A DNA stretch of 64,000 bases from M3007 sp035299505 (GTDB lineage Bacteria; Bacteroidota; Bacteroidia; Chitinophagales; Saprospiraceae): NCBI GenBank assembly GCA_035299505.1, contig DATGWL010000101.1, positions 1 through 64,000 of the forward strand, written 5' to 3'. Position 1 is the first letter of the stretch. Every line of letters starts with the position of its first letter. Below are positions 54,240-63,705 of this stretch, piece after piece. A model generated the notes under the pieces. That model searched no databases. It saw nothing but the letters and a program-made list of their open reading frames with translations, and was not told the origin of the DNA. A program made the translations under genes and the position numbers.

Positions 54240-54290
54240 CCCTGTCCTACAGGGAGTTGCCCCTTAGAGTTGCCCCGCCCTTTAAGGCGG
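54240..54290 (-). terminator. Hairpin cluster after the M1 peptidase gene, with repeated GAGTTGCCCC
   Basis: Two hairpins (stem CCCTGT/ACAGGG at 54240-54254; stem CCGCC/GGCGG at 54275-54290) flank two direct copies of GAGTTGCCCC (54254-54263, 54267-54276). On the minus strand the distal hairpin runs into CAATTTT, so it probably ends the M1 peptidase message. The repeated decamer is unusual for a simple terminator. Confidence 0.5.
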
Positions 54291-54318
54291 CGAAAAAAGA
54301 TTAACTAAAATTGTCCAC

Positions 54319-56316
54319 CTACATTAGAAAACTCAGAGAATGCAGCAGATTTTGAATCCAAAAGGTGGCTTTGGCTGAATACTTCCAGAGTGGAGCGGTA
54401 TTGGGTTGAAGGGTCAAGCTGTTGTTGTTGAGATCGAGATCCATACCTATGCGGTGTTCGGGGTCAATTTGGGCAGTAATGATATCTGGTTTGTTCCAAA
54501 CCATCCATTTATGGCTGCCATCTTTTCCATCCCAGGTAAACATTTCGGTGCTGCCGTCTGCATAAGTTACGAGCACCTCAACCGGGAATACCCAGTCGCC
54601 CTTGCGCTGAATTTCAACAGTGCCTCTTTTGGTCGTAGCGCCTGAACCATCTTTGTATTGCAATGCCTGGGCACTCTGTCCAAAAACGCCTTGAGCTGGC
54701 GGCATGTCTTCATTCAGAATTTGCACCACAGCATAATCCATCACCAGGGCTTTCTCTATGCCATTTTCGAATAATTCATACACCTGCCGGGCATAAGTAC
54801 TGTCGAAGCCAGCCATGAGTTCTGCTTTAAGGATGGCCTTGAAATCTATCCCTTTGGGATGTTTGAATTTCCATTGTTCGAAATAGTTCTGCAACAGCCT
54901 GTCCATTTTTTCTTCCCCAATCAAGGCATGCACGGTACGCAATGTGGTTGCTGTTTTGCTGTAAATGAGTGGTTTGAAATTATTTTCTGTGAACATCCAG
55001 CCCGGCCTGGCGGTAATGCCGCTGCGCGGATTTTGCATGCCGGTGTATTCAGTTCTCGTAAGTTCTCTGTTGCCCATACCGTAGCCCAGAAAGTCGATAA
55101 GAGAATGGGTTGGACCATAAGCGGCATCTATGATCCGGTCTTCAAAATAGGTGACAAAGCCTTCATCCAGCCAGGCTTCTTCCTTTTCATTAGAGGCCAC
55201 AATGCCCATAAAATATTGATGCACAAACTCATGCACCACCAGCGATTCCATAGTACGTATTCCATCAGGCATGCCATAAAACGTACCCACGGTAATCAAG
55301 GTCGGATATTCCATCAGTCCGGAGCGCAACCCGTGAAAAGGAGGGTCTACCACCGTGATGGTAGGGTAGGGGTAAGCGCCAACATGTTTATCCAGGTATT
55401 CCAATGCGAATTTCAGCGCGTGCAGGTAACGCGGACCCAGTGAAGCATGCTCTGGGGCAATGAGCAGCTTGATATCCACATTTTTCCAGCGATCCTGTTG
55501 CAGGGTAAAACGTGGATAAACAGACCAGGCAAAATCAATCACATCCTCTGCATGGAAATGCCGGGTAGTGGTGCCATCCGTATTTCGTTGCTCTGATACC
55601 AAACAACCGGATGCGCCCATGACAAATTTACTATCAGTGGTAATATGCACATCATACACCCCGAAATCGGCAAAAAATTCAGTTTGTCTGAAAAATTGAT
55701 GGCAATTCCAGTCCCATTGCCCATCGGGCTTTTCTTCCCAAACGCCCAATTGCGGAAACCAATGGCAAAAAAGGTAAAAATCTTTGCTGTAACCGGCTCT
55801 GGCAATGGTTTTGGGTACTTGCGCCTGCCAATGAAGGGTAAGCACGGTGGTGTCGCCCGGAGCGAGTGGAGTATCCAGCAATACGTCCAGCACCGACTGA
55901 TCTTCGGGGTTTTGATCGTCGGGTTGTACAAAACGCATATTGGCAGAGATATTCTTGCCGTCTTGCCTGAATGTATCAATATTCACCCAACCCCATTCCT
56001 TCGCATTTCTTTTGCCAAAACCCTGGCCGAAAATTTGTGTGGTACCTTTTAAAAAGGTGGATTCGGTGTTTTTAAAAGCATTGAAATACAGGTAGAATCG
56101 CAGATTTTTGATGGGAGTTGGGCTGGGATTATGCAGTTTTATGGTTTGGGTGGCATACAGCATTCGGTTAGGATGATCCAGTTTTGCCTCAATTGTGTAA
56201 TGGGCCGTACGGGGGCTGAGGGCTTTGGGGAAAAACGGATCACACTGCGCTACAGATGTGCTACCCTGAAGTAGCCCAAAAAGTACAGGTAAAAGGAAGT
56301 GGATTCGACCAACCAT
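54319..56316 (-). CDS. Exported M1 family metallopeptidase
   Basis: A 665-residue exported aminopeptidase-like enzyme. The signal peptide ends at SVAQ. The N-terminal beta domain (RTAHYTIEAKLDHPNRMLYA) leads to the gluzincin core with the exopeptidase-type motif SGLMEYPTL, zinc motif HEFVHQYF (His362, Glu363, His366) and third ligand Glu385 in AWLDEGF. The protein ends in a hydrophobic stretch (ATFWIQNLLHSLSFLM) that may contact the membrane. It probably trims peptides outside the cytoplasm. I chose the ATG at 56314-56316; a GTG seven codons upstream is possible. It is divergent from the lipoprotein/cyclase operon. Confidence 0.92.
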   Translation of the reverse strand: MVGRIHFLLPVLFGLLQGSTSVAQCDPFFPKALSPRTAHYTIEAKLDHPNRMLYATQTIKLHNPSPTPIKNLRFYLYFNAFKNTESTFLKGTTQIFGQGFGKRNAKEWGWVNIDTFRQDGKNISANMRFVQPDDQNPEDQSVLDVLLDTPLAPGDTTVLTLHWQAQVPKTIARAGYSKDFYLFCHWFPQLGVWEEKPDGQWDWNCHQFFRQTEFFADFGVYDVHITTDSKFVMGASGCLVSEQRNTDGTTTRHFHAEDVIDFAWSVYPRFTLQQDRWKNVDIKLLIAPEHASLGPRYLHALKFALEYLDKHVGAYPYPTITVVDPPFHGLRSGLMEYPTLITVGTFYGMPDGIRTMESLVVHEFVHQYFMGIVASNEKEEAWLDEGFVTYFEDRIIDAAYGPTHSLIDFLGYGMGNRELTRTEYTGMQNPRSGITARPGWMFTENNFKPLIYSKTATTLRTVHALIGEEKMDRLLQNYFEQWKFKHPKGIDFKAILKAELMAGFDSTYARQVYELFENGIEKALVMDYAVVQILNEDMPPAQGVFGQSAQALQYKDGSGATTKRGTVEIQRKGDWVFPVEVLVTYADGSTEMFTWDGKDGSHKWMVWNKPDIITAQIDPEHRIGMDLDLNNNSLTLQPNTAPLWKYSAKATFWIQNLLHSLSFLM

Positions 56317-56391
56317 GCTGTTTGTAAATTGCGACACACAAAGGAAGTGAGAATTGGCGCTTTTTGTTCAAGAATTTGCACTTCTTGTGCC

Positions 56392-56399
56392 TAACTTTG
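56392..56399 (+). promoter_or_regulatory. -7 element of the lipoprotein/cyclase operon (TAACTTTG)
   Basis: TAACTTTG matches TAnnTTTG and implies a start near 56404, after which the first ATG in frame is at 56409. This argues against the longer open frame from 56364. Confidence 0.5.
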
Positions 56400-56408
56400 T
56401 CGACTAAT

Positions 56409-57008
56409 ATGCTAAAAATGCTGTTTATGTGTTTTCCGAAACAAGTATTGTCTCCGCTCCTGGCGCTGAGCCTGGTTTTTTCCCTTGTTAGCTGCGAAAA
56501 AGATGATCCGGCAGTTCAGGAGAGCCCGATCTTTACCTTCTTTGAGGAAACAGCCATTCAAATAGATACGGTAGAACAGGCCGCAGATACCTGGGATTAT
56601 GGATTTGCCTTTAGTCCGCTGCAATCCGGCCGCATTGCCCAGTTAGGAATGAAACTTCCTGTTTCGGGCAGTTTTAAAGTCACCTTGTGGGATCTGAACG
56701 GAGGAGTGCCGGCAGCGCTGGTATCGCAAAATATCTCAGCTCAAACGGCCCACCAGTCTATCACTCATGATATTACAGGCGTTCAGGTAGAAAATGGTAA
56801 AAAATACGGCATCAGCATCCTGGCTAATACCTTTTACCGGATTACCAAAACAGACGGCAGCGCCTTCACCTATCCAAAAACCATTGGTAATATTCTGGTG
56901 GAAGGCTTCCATGAATCGGTTAACACCACCGGTTTGGCCAGTTTTCCATCGGAAACCAACGATACCCGTCTTGCGCCTTGTGTGGATGTGATTTTCATCG
57001 CTGACTGA
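56409..57008 (+). CDS. Lipoprotein with a DUF4082-like beta domain
   Basis: A protein of about 199 residues with a lipoprotein signal ending at FSLVSC. The mature part (residues 45-190) is a beta-sandwich with 'TWDYGFAFSPLQSGRIAQLG', 'GSFKVTLWDLNGGVPAALVS' and 'VQVENGKKYGISILANTFYR', resembling DUF4082-type domains, which are thought to bind partners or sugars. The start could also be the ATG at 56418 or 56427; 56427 gives the most typical signal length. It precedes the cyclase by six bases and is probably co-transcribed with it. Function unknown. Confidence 0.65.
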   Translation: MLKMLFMCFPKQVLSPLLALSLVFSLVSCEKDDPAVQESPIFTFFEETAIQIDTVEQAADTWDYGFAFSPLQSGRIAQLGMKLPVSGSFKVTLWDLNGGVPAALVSQNISAQTAHQSITHDITGVQVENGKKYGISILANTFYRITKTDGSAFTYPKTIGNILVEGFHESVNTTGLASFPSETNDTRLAPCVDVIFIAD

Positions 57009-57014
57009 TCGCAC

Positions 57015-59195
57015 ATGCGCACCACCTTTTTGTTCTTTTTTCTGCTTGTTTGCGCGCTGGAGGGCTCGGCGCAGCAATTGATGTTGGATTCCTTGCTTCG
57101 CATGGAAAAACAATACCAAAAGGAAGATTCCGTGAGGGCCAAACTGCTCACCGATATTGCCCGGCGGTATTACACCGTTGATCCATCCAAGGGAGTTCCT
57201 TTTGCAGAGAAAGCCATTAAACTCTCTGAAAAACTGCCCGACAAGAAATTTCTGGCCGGCGCATACAGCAGCATGGGGGGCAATATGCTTACCCTGGCCG
57301 ACTACCCGGCGGCACTTACTTACTACCAAAGAGCGCTGGAAATCAATCAGAAACTTGGCAATCAGCAGGGAATTGCCAATAACTACAACAATATAGGGCT
57401 CGTTTATTACAGCATTTTTGACTATCCCAAAGCCCTGGAGTATTATCAGCGCAACCTGCAACTCAACGAGCAAACCGGCAATAAATCCGGTATAGCCGGC
57501 ACCCTGGGCAATATTGGCGCTATTTACAACGTCCTGAAGGACTACCCAAATGCCATAGCCTATTATGAACGTGCGCTCCTAATCAGCGAAAAAGAAGGAA
57601 ACCAGCAGCAGGTAGCAGGTACCCTCTCCAACCTGGGCAATGTGTACACCCATCAAAAGGCTTTCAGCAAGGCGCTTGATTACAAACAGCGCGCGCTCAG
57701 TTTGTATGAAAAACTGGGAAATCAGTCCGGCATTGCCACTAACCTCGGCAATATTGGCAATGTTTACCGGCAAATGCAGGATTACCCGGCGGCCATTCAG
57801 TACCATGAAAAGGCTTTGGTTATTCTGGATAAAATAAAAGATAAAAAAGCGGCTGCAGCCGGATACGCCAGCTTGGGAGAGGTCTATTACCTTCAAAAAA
57901 ACTATCCCAAAGCGCTCCAACTGGAACAACAGGCCTTGGCTATTTCCTCGGCTGCCGGATTGGTAAAAACTACCAGCGAATCTTTCCTGCACCTGTCAAA
58001 AATTTATGAAGCCCAGGGGCGGTTCGATAGCGCTTATTGGACTTATGGTAAATATATTGATTTCCGCGACAGTATCAGCAGCATTGAAAAACAAACAGAA
58101 CTGACCAAAAAAACGCTGCAATTCGAGTTTAGCCGGAAAGAAGATTCTCTGCGCCAGTATCAGGCCCTGACTGATGCCCGCTTACAGCAACAAATCCTGT
58201 TGGCAGCCAAACAACAAAAGGAACTCGAACTACAGCAAAGCGCTATACGTTTGGCCACCAAAGAAAAAGAAATTCAGCATCTGGCTTACCTGAAATCGCA
58301 GGCAGACCTGCAGTTTGAGCAAAGTACCAGAAGGGAAAATGAGGAGAAACTCCGGCTTTCGGAAAATGAAAAGCAACTACAAGCCACACAAATGAGCTTG
58401 CAGGAAACTCAGTTGCAATTGAAAGACAAGGAGATCCGATCAAGAGAAACCCAGAGTTTGTTTTATGTGGGCGGAATTATCCTGCTAACCCTGTTATCGT
58501 TTTTCATTTTCCGCAACTTCCTCAACCAGCAAAAAGCCAACAAAATCATCCGGAAGGAAAAGCAAAAATCAGAAGATCTGCTCCACAATATCCTGCCCGA
58601 GGAAGTGGCAGACGAGCTCAAGGTGCACGGTCAGGCCATGGCCCGGCAGTTTGATCATGTCACGGTTTTATTCACCGATTTCGTCAATTTTACCAGCATT
58701 TCGGAGCAATTACCCCCACAGGAGCTGGTCAATACCCTGCATCAGCATTTCAGGGCATTCGATGAAATCATGGACAAATATGGTCTGGAAAAAATAAAGA
58801 CTATCGGAGATGCTTATATGGCAGTAGCAGGGCTTCCGGTGCCAGCTTCAGATCATGCCATCAGGGCAGCCCGGGCTGCCCTGGATATTCAGGCCTACAT
58901 AGTCCAAAATCTGCGTCAAAATCCCTCCGGTTTTCAAATCAGGATTGGATTGCACAGCGGGCCAGTAGTGGCAGGTATTGTTGGTGTAAAGAAATTTGCT
59001 TACGATATATGGGGCGACACTGTAAACACCGCTTCCCGTATGGAAAGCAGCAGCGAACCAGGCAAAATCAACCTCAGCGAAGCTACGCACCAACTGCTGA
59101 AAGGCCAGTTCAGGATGGAGTCCAGGGGGGCGGTTGCAGCCAAACACAAAGGGGAAATTGACATGTATTTTTTATTGGAATGGGCTAGTGATTAA
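57015..59195 (+). CDS. Class III adenylate cyclase with exported TPR sensor domain
   Basis: A 726-residue membrane cyclase: signal peptide (ending GSAQ), seven or so TPR repeats in the periplasm (residues 70-340, e.g. GIANNYNNIGLVYYSIFDYP), a coiled coil (350-470), one transmembrane helix (near 482-500) and a cytoplasmic class III catalytic domain. Metal-binding Asp555 (LFTDFVN) and Asp599 (KTIGDAYM), adenine-selecting Lys595 and Asp664, and transition-state Asn671 and Arg675 (NTASR) are all present. It should make cAMP from ATP in response to an extracytoplasmic partner of the TPRs. A sterol-desaturase-like gene follows by 35 bases and an SH3-like gene after it. Confidence 0.93.
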   Translation: MRTTFLFFFLLVCALEGSAQQLMLDSLLRMEKQYQKEDSVRAKLLTDIARRYYTVDPSKGVPFAEKAIKLSEKLPDKKFLAGAYSSMGGNMLTLADYPAALTYYQRALEINQKLGNQQGIANNYNNIGLVYYSIFDYPKALEYYQRNLQLNEQTGNKSGIAGTLGNIGAIYNVLKDYPNAIAYYERALLISEKEGNQQQVAGTLSNLGNVYTHQKAFSKALDYKQRALSLYEKLGNQSGIATNLGNIGNVYRQMQDYPAAIQYHEKALVILDKIKDKKAAAAGYASLGEVYYLQKNYPKALQLEQQALAISSAAGLVKTTSESFLHLSKIYEAQGRFDSAYWTYGKYIDFRDSISSIEKQTELTKKTLQFEFSRKEDSLRQYQALTDARLQQQILLAAKQQKELELQQSAIRLATKEKEIQHLAYLKSQADLQFEQSTRRENEEKLRLSENEKQLQATQMSLQETQLQLKDKEIRSRETQSLFYVGGIILLTLLSFFIFRNFLNQQKANKIIRKEKQKSEDLLHNILPEEVADELKVHGQAMARQFDHVTVLFTDFVNFTSISEQLPPQELVNTLHQHFRAFDEIMDKYGLEKIKTIGDAYMAVAGLPVPASDHAIRAARAALDIQAYIVQNLRQNPSGFQIRIGLHSGPVVAGIVGVKKFAYDIWGDTVNTASRMESSSEPGKINLSEATHQLLKGQFRMESRGAVAAKHKGEIDMYFLLEWASD

Positions 59196-59230
59196 CATCA
59201 TGTAGTAGTTTTCGGCCAAAATTTACACCT

Positions 59231-60514
59231 ATGGAACGCTACGGACAGGTTCTGCTCATTGCTATTCCTTTCTTCATAGCCTTGATTATTGTAGAAAAAA
59301 TCTATGGCATGTGGAAAGGGGAGGATAGAACACCCATCATGGACATGGTTTCCAGCTTAATGTCTGGTTTAACCAATGCCGTGAAGGATGTACTCGGACT
59401 CAGTGTGTCTATCCTGTCGTACACCTGGTTGGTCAGTCATTGGGCCATTATTCGTCCGGAGGCTACCTGGTGGATGTATGTAGTTACCTTCATTGTGCTT
59501 GATTTTCAGGGATACTGGGTGCATCGCTGGGCGCACGAGATCAATTTCTTTTGGAATAAGCACCTCATTCATCACAGCAGCGAAGAGTTTAATCTGCCCT
59601 GTGCGCTGCGCCAGAGCATTTCGTCCTTTGTCAACCTGTTTACCTTTTTCCTGCTTCCGGCGGCTTTATTGGGTATTCCAGCTATTGTGGTAGCTACTAT
59701 TGCTCCGTTGCATTTGTTTGCACAGTTCTGGTATCATACCCGCCATATCGGGAAATTGGGTATTTGGGAAAACATCATTGTTACACCTTCGCATCACCGG
59801 GTGCACCATGCCATCAACCCGGAATACATGGATAAAAACTACAGCCAGGTATTCATCATTTGGGACAAGCTGTTTGGCACCTTTCAGGAGGAATTACCGG
59901 AAAAACCACCCGTTTACGGCATTACCCGCCCGGCAGCAACCTGGAATCCCATTAAAATCAACTTTCAGCATTTCTGGCTGATGTTGAAAGACGCCTGGTA
60001 TGCCGCCAACTGGAAAGATAAATTCAGAATTTGGTGGAAACCCACCGGCTGGCGCCCTGCCGATGTGGCCGCACGGTTTCCGGTGCCTAAAATCTCAGAT
60101 GTGTATCATTTTGAGAAATACAATCCACCAAGTTCTCTGGCCCTGCAAACCTGGTCGGTTGTACACCTGGCTGTGCTGATGCTGATTTCGGCGCATTTCT
60201 TTGGCAATATTGCAGCTATCGGTAGTCCTAACATCTTTCTGTACGGATTATTCCTCTTTGTCAGTGTTTACAGTATGGCTGAGCTGGCCGACCGCAATCC
60301 AAATGCTGTGGCGTTTGATATAATCCGGGTGGCTATGGGTTTTGGCATCTTTTGGGTACAAAAAGACTGGTTTGGACTCAATCAGTTAATTCCTTCCGGC
60401 AGCCTGTTGATTATGGGATATCTGATTATTACTCTGGGTATGACCCTGTATTGTTCTTTTTTGGACCCAGGACGCAATCTGCACCACAGCTCCAACACTC
60501 CTTCAACCATTTAA
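59231..60514 (+). CDS. Sterol desaturase/fatty acid hydroxylase family membrane protein
   Basis: A 427-residue integral membrane di-iron enzyme. The histidine boxes are HRWAHE, HLIHHSSEEFN and HHRVHHAINPEY, set between transmembrane helices as in the fatty acid hydroxylase superfamily, and the motif YSQVFIIWDKLFGTF is typical of the family. Members hydroxylate or desaturate lipids; the C-terminal 130 residues add several helices of unclear role. It lies 35 bases after the cyclase gene, suggesting co-expression. The substrate is unknown. Confidence 0.9.
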   Translation: MERYGQVLLIAIPFFIALIIVEKIYGMWKGEDRTPIMDMVSSLMSGLTNAVKDVLGLSVSILSYTWLVSHWAIIRPEATWWMYVVTFIVLDFQGYWVHRWAHEINFFWNKHLIHHSSEEFNLPCALRQSISSFVNLFTFFLLPAALLGIPAIVVATIAPLHLFAQFWYHTRHIGKLGIWENIIVTPSHHRVHHAINPEYMDKNYSQVFIIWDKLFGTFQEELPEKPPVYGITRPAATWNPIKINFQHFWLMLKDAWYAANWKDKFRIWWKPTGWRPADVAARFPVPKISDVYHFEKYNPPSSLALQTWSVVHLAVLMLISAHFFGNIAAIGSPNIFLYGLFLFVSVYSMAELADRNPNAVAFDIIRVAMGFGIFWVQKDWFGLNQLIPSGSLLIMGYLIITLGMTLYCSFLDPGRNLHHSSNTPSTI

Positions 60515-60546
60515 CTGATTCGAAAAACAAACCAAACCTAGTTCAT

Positions 60547-61428
60547 ATGAAATGTCATGCCATTACCTTTTTGATCCTAAGTCTGTTGGCCAGTACCATA
60601 CATGCACAGGATAATTCAGCCGAAGACTGGACCCATAGTTATGGTTCAAATACCGGATTTGAGGTCGGGAATAAATACTACTCCCTGGTTTCAGATGCTA
60701 ATCTCCGGGAGAAAACCAATACACAATCGGCAGTGTTGACCAAGCTGCCTATTGCTACGCCGGTAGAAATCCTGGCCGTTAGCACCGATTCCTTTACCCA
60801 GCGAGGCGTAACCCTTCCATGGGTACAAGTGCGCACTACGGTTGGTGGCAAAACCTATACAGGATACATCTGGGGGGGATTTTTAGCGCTTGCCAGCATC
60901 CAGACACCCAATGACGAATACACCCCCAATGCCGGCGTGCAATACCTGACAGGCGTAGCTGCCTATGATGAAAAAAATCATCAGTTAACCGTACAGGTGC
61001 GCGCTGCCAAAGACGGAAAAGAAATTGCCAAATGTGAATTCACAACCAGCGGAGATCCAACCTACTATCCGGAATTTTCCGTCCGCTTTGAGCCATTTCA
61101 AAAAGTAAAGGCGGTTCTGACCGTCAACTACTACTTCCCGGCATGTGGATACCCTTCCGGCGACAATGTGTTGTTCTGGCAGGAAAATAACCAGATTGTG
61201 AAGGTTCTGGAAACCTCCTCCATCTCAGATGGCGGTGTCTTTTACAGCTCCGAAGATTACCTTATGCCTTCAGACAAAGGCGGTATCGGCGATCATATTC
61301 TTGTAGTGCGCGATCAATCAGAATTTGAAGAACGCGGCGAGGAAATGGTGCGCACTTCACAGAAATACAGCCTTTCGCTGTACAAATGGAATGGCGCCAA
61401 GCTCACGAAACTCAAGGACTGGAAGTGA
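60547..61428 (+). CDS. Exported protein with SH3-like domain
   Basis: A 293-residue exported protein; the ATG at 60547 begins the signal peptide (MKCHAITFLILSLLASTIHAQ). The N-terminal part is a bacterial SH3-like domain (YYSLVSDANLREKTNTQSAV ... VEILAVS ... WVQVRTTVGGKTYTGYIWGG), a fold that often binds cell wall. A second beta-rich domain of about 170 residues has 'CEFTTSGDPTYYPEFSVRFE' and no recognisable family. The frame upstream to 60352 overlaps the hydroxylase gene and is not used. It is the last gene of the cyclase run; its stop lies in a tetranucleotide repeat. Confidence 0.8.
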   Translation: MKCHAITFLILSLLASTIHAQDNSAEDWTHSYGSNTGFEVGNKYYSLVSDANLREKTNTQSAVLTKLPIATPVEILAVSTDSFTQRGVTLPWVQVRTTVGGKTYTGYIWGGFLALASIQTPNDEYTPNAGVQYLTGVAAYDEKNHQLTVQVRAAKDGKEIAKCEFTTSGDPTYYPEFSVRFEPFQKVKAVLTVNYYFPACGYPSGDNVLFWQENNQIVKVLETSSISDGGVFYSSEDYLMPSDKGGIGDHILVVRDQSEFEERGEEMVRTSQKYSLSLYKWNGAKLTKLKDWK

Positions 61429-61451
61429 GTGAGTGAGTGAGTGAGTGAGTG
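61424..61451. repeat. AGTG microsatellite (seven units)
   Basis: Seven perfect AGTG units occupy the space between two convergent stop codons: the TGA of the SH3-like gene (61426-61428) lies inside the first unit and the TAA of the TonB receptor starts at 61453. Because a TGA recurs in every frame on the plus strand, read-through of the first stop would end at once. Confidence 0.95.
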
Positions 61452-61452
61452 A

Positions 61453-63681
61453 TTAGGGTAGGGTGAAGCGTATGCCGAGGAGGACTTTCTGTCGCTGGAT
61501 GGGGGCATAATTGTAACTGGGATCGAATGTGTACCCATGTGGGTTGTTCACATCTGTTTGGCGATCAAATGGATCAAAAGCGCGCAGAATAACATCTTCT
61601 TCGGGATAAAACCCAAACAGGTTTTTGATCCCGGCATACACTTCCAACCCATTCTTCAGGTTGCGGGTTAGCTGAATATTGTGCACCATAAACCAGGGTG
61701 ATTGTTCCGGACGATAATCGTTGGGAACAACCGGAAGGTACATAGGTCCGGTCCAGTTTCCGGTATAATCCAGGGTGGTTTTGAGTGCTTTGAGAGGAAA
61801 ACTGAATGCCCAGGTGCCTGATAGGGCTGGTGCAAATAATTGTGGTTGTTTCTGACCGTTTTCCTGTTTGTACACATCCATGAAGGTGGCGCCGGTCATA
61901 CACTTCATTCCGTTTTTGAAATTGAATTCCAGATTCAGAGAGCCTCCGGCAGAAACAGCATGGCCTTGCAGGTTTCGATATATGATCTGCTCAGGATTGG
62001 TGTTGTAATCCGGTAAAATCTGGTTGTAGAAATACGTGTAAAACAGCGAAGCATCCAATCCTATAAACCCGAGCGCTTTGGGAAAAAACTTCTGAACATA
62101 GTTCAGATTGGCATTCCAGGAGCGCTCGGGATTCAGGGCTTCCGTGATGATTACTTCCCGCGCGCCACTCAGCGCTGCATGATCTTCCGTAAATATATTG
62201 GCCACCCGATACCCTGACCCGCCCGTAAGCCGGAGTATGTGGAACGGATTGGGGCTCCATTTCCAGCTGATCCTTGGGGTTAGTATTGATCCATGCTTTG
62301 AATGGTAATCGTAACGGATACCGGTAAGCAACAGGTTTTGCTTGTTCAGGGTCCATTCATCCTGCACAAAAATGCCCGGTAGCCAGGTTGTGGATGGTGC
62401 ATTTCTTTGGTTCGAAGGGTTGGTCGTGGCTGGTGTATTGTCGTCAAAGGCTGTCAGTCTCGAACTTACGCCCCAAAGCAATGCATGGTTTTTACCTGGC
62501 GAAACTGTGCTGCTCAACTGGCCAAATCCAATTTGCTGAAAGCCATCGTAGGGTACATTACCGTAATAGGAATCCTGTTGGTGTAGGTTCCAGGAGATAT
62601 CCAGCATGATGGGATTGCCGGCAACAGGCAACTGGTATTTACCCAGTACCTCTATTCTGTTGGTATAAATACTCTCCCCGTAAATACTGTCGGTGCCGCG
62701 CCATGCTTTTTCCCATTGCAGCTCGCCTCCCCAACGGTTTTCATGCACCAGTCGGGCTGCCAGGCTGGCAATGCGATTTTGCCTGCGCTGAAAACTCCAT
62801 TTGTTGAAAACGGAAACCCTGTTTTGTAAGGTGATATCAGTAAAATTGTCATCATTTATGTCCAAACGCCGATTGAACCTGAAATAATTTACCCCCAACA
62901 GTGTCCGAGCCTTTTTCCAACGGGCAGTCATGGCGCCGTCCACATTGAGTTCGCCAATACCGGTACCAAATACATCCAGTGTTACTCTGGGGGCGGTGAG
63001 TACGTTTTTGGTAATCACATTGATCAATCCACCCACAGCCTCCGATCCGTAAAGCGTGCTGGCTGGCCCTTTGGCTATCTCAATCCGTTCTATCATGCCA
63101 TTAGGTATGCCACTGAGGCCATAAACGGTGGATAATCCGCTTACAATAGGCATGCCGTCAATGGCTACCATAGTGTAAGGACCCTCCATGCCGTTGATGT
63201 GAATATCACCGGTATTGCACACATTACAATTAAGCTGCGGCCGAACCCCGTTTACCATGGTGAGCGATTCAAACAAATTGGAACTGGCGTTTTTCTGAAA
63301 AAAGCGGGGCGTATAAATTTCCACCGGAATGGGAGAGGCGTCTTTGCTGACAGGTTTCATGGTAGCAGACACCACCACGGTGTTCAGAGTGCTTTGCAAG
63401 GGCTCCAGCAGAATGAGCTGACTGCTTTCGGTTGCTGCCAGTGTTAGCGGTTGGTATGCCAGGTGACTCACGCGCAACTGGCCGTTTTTAGGCCAATCAT
63501 GGAGAGTAAGCGGTACTGTTCCGAGCGAATCAGTGATCCATTTGCCAGCGCTGTTACTAAAACTTACAGACGCTCCCCAAACAGGAACGCCGGTTTCTTT
63601 GTCCTGGATTTGGATCAGATGCTGAGCTTTTGCACCACTGCACATCCAAAGTAACAGCAGCATTAATATTGGTTTTTTCAT
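61453..63681 (-). CDS. TonB-dependent outer membrane receptor
   Basis: A 742-residue outer membrane transporter. After the signal peptide (SGAKAQ) come a carboxypeptidase-regulatory-like domain, a plug (NGMEGPYTMVAIDGMPIVSG ... KGPASTLYGSEAVGGLINVI) and a beta-barrel ending in a terminal aromatic-rich strand (VLLGIRFTL). The plug carries an unusual CNVCNTGDIHINGMEG stretch near residues 150-165. It imports a scarce ligand such as a metal complex, heme or vitamin; the ligand cannot be read. It has a textbook promoter (63706-63735) with a palindromic operator over the -33 element, so repression by a metal-type regulator is plausible. Confidence 0.92.
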   Translation of the reverse strand: MKKPILMLLLLWMCSGAKAQHLIQIQDKETGVPVWGASVSFSNSAGKWITDSLGTVPLTLHDWPKNGQLRVSHLAYQPLTLAATESSQLILLEPLQSTLNTVVVSATMKPVSKDASPIPVEIYTPRFFQKNASSNLFESLTMVNGVRPQLNCNVCNTGDIHINGMEGPYTMVAIDGMPIVSGLSTVYGLSGIPNGMIERIEIAKGPASTLYGSEAVGGLINVITKNVLTAPRVTLDVFGTGIGELNVDGAMTARWKKARTLLGVNYFRFNRRLDINDDNFTDITLQNRVSVFNKWSFQRRQNRIASLAARLVHENRWGGELQWEKAWRGTDSIYGESIYTNRIEVLGKYQLPVAGNPIMLDISWNLHQQDSYYGNVPYDGFQQIGFGQLSSTVSPGKNHALLWGVSSRLTAFDDNTPATTNPSNQRNAPSTTWLPGIFVQDEWTLNKQNLLLTGIRYDYHSKHGSILTPRISWKWSPNPFHILRLTGGSGYRVANIFTEDHAALSGAREVIITEALNPERSWNANLNYVQKFFPKALGFIGLDASLFYTYFYNQILPDYNTNPEQIIYRNLQGHAVSAGGSLNLEFNFKNGMKCMTGATFMDVYKQENGQKQPQLFAPALSGTWAFSFPLKALKTTLDYTGNWTGPMYLPVVPNDYRPEQSPWFMVHNIQLTRNLKNGLEVYAGIKNLFGFYPEEDVILRAFDPFDRQTDVNNPHGYTFDPSYNYAPIQRQKVLLGIRFTLP

Positions 63682-63705
63682 GGTAGAGCTAGATTAATAC
63701 AGGTG

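Noticed and set aside
61428..61453. AGTG repeat as a phase-variation switch.
   Set aside because: It lies outside both coding frames, and in the plus direction a stop codon occurs in every frame, so length change cannot alter the proteins.
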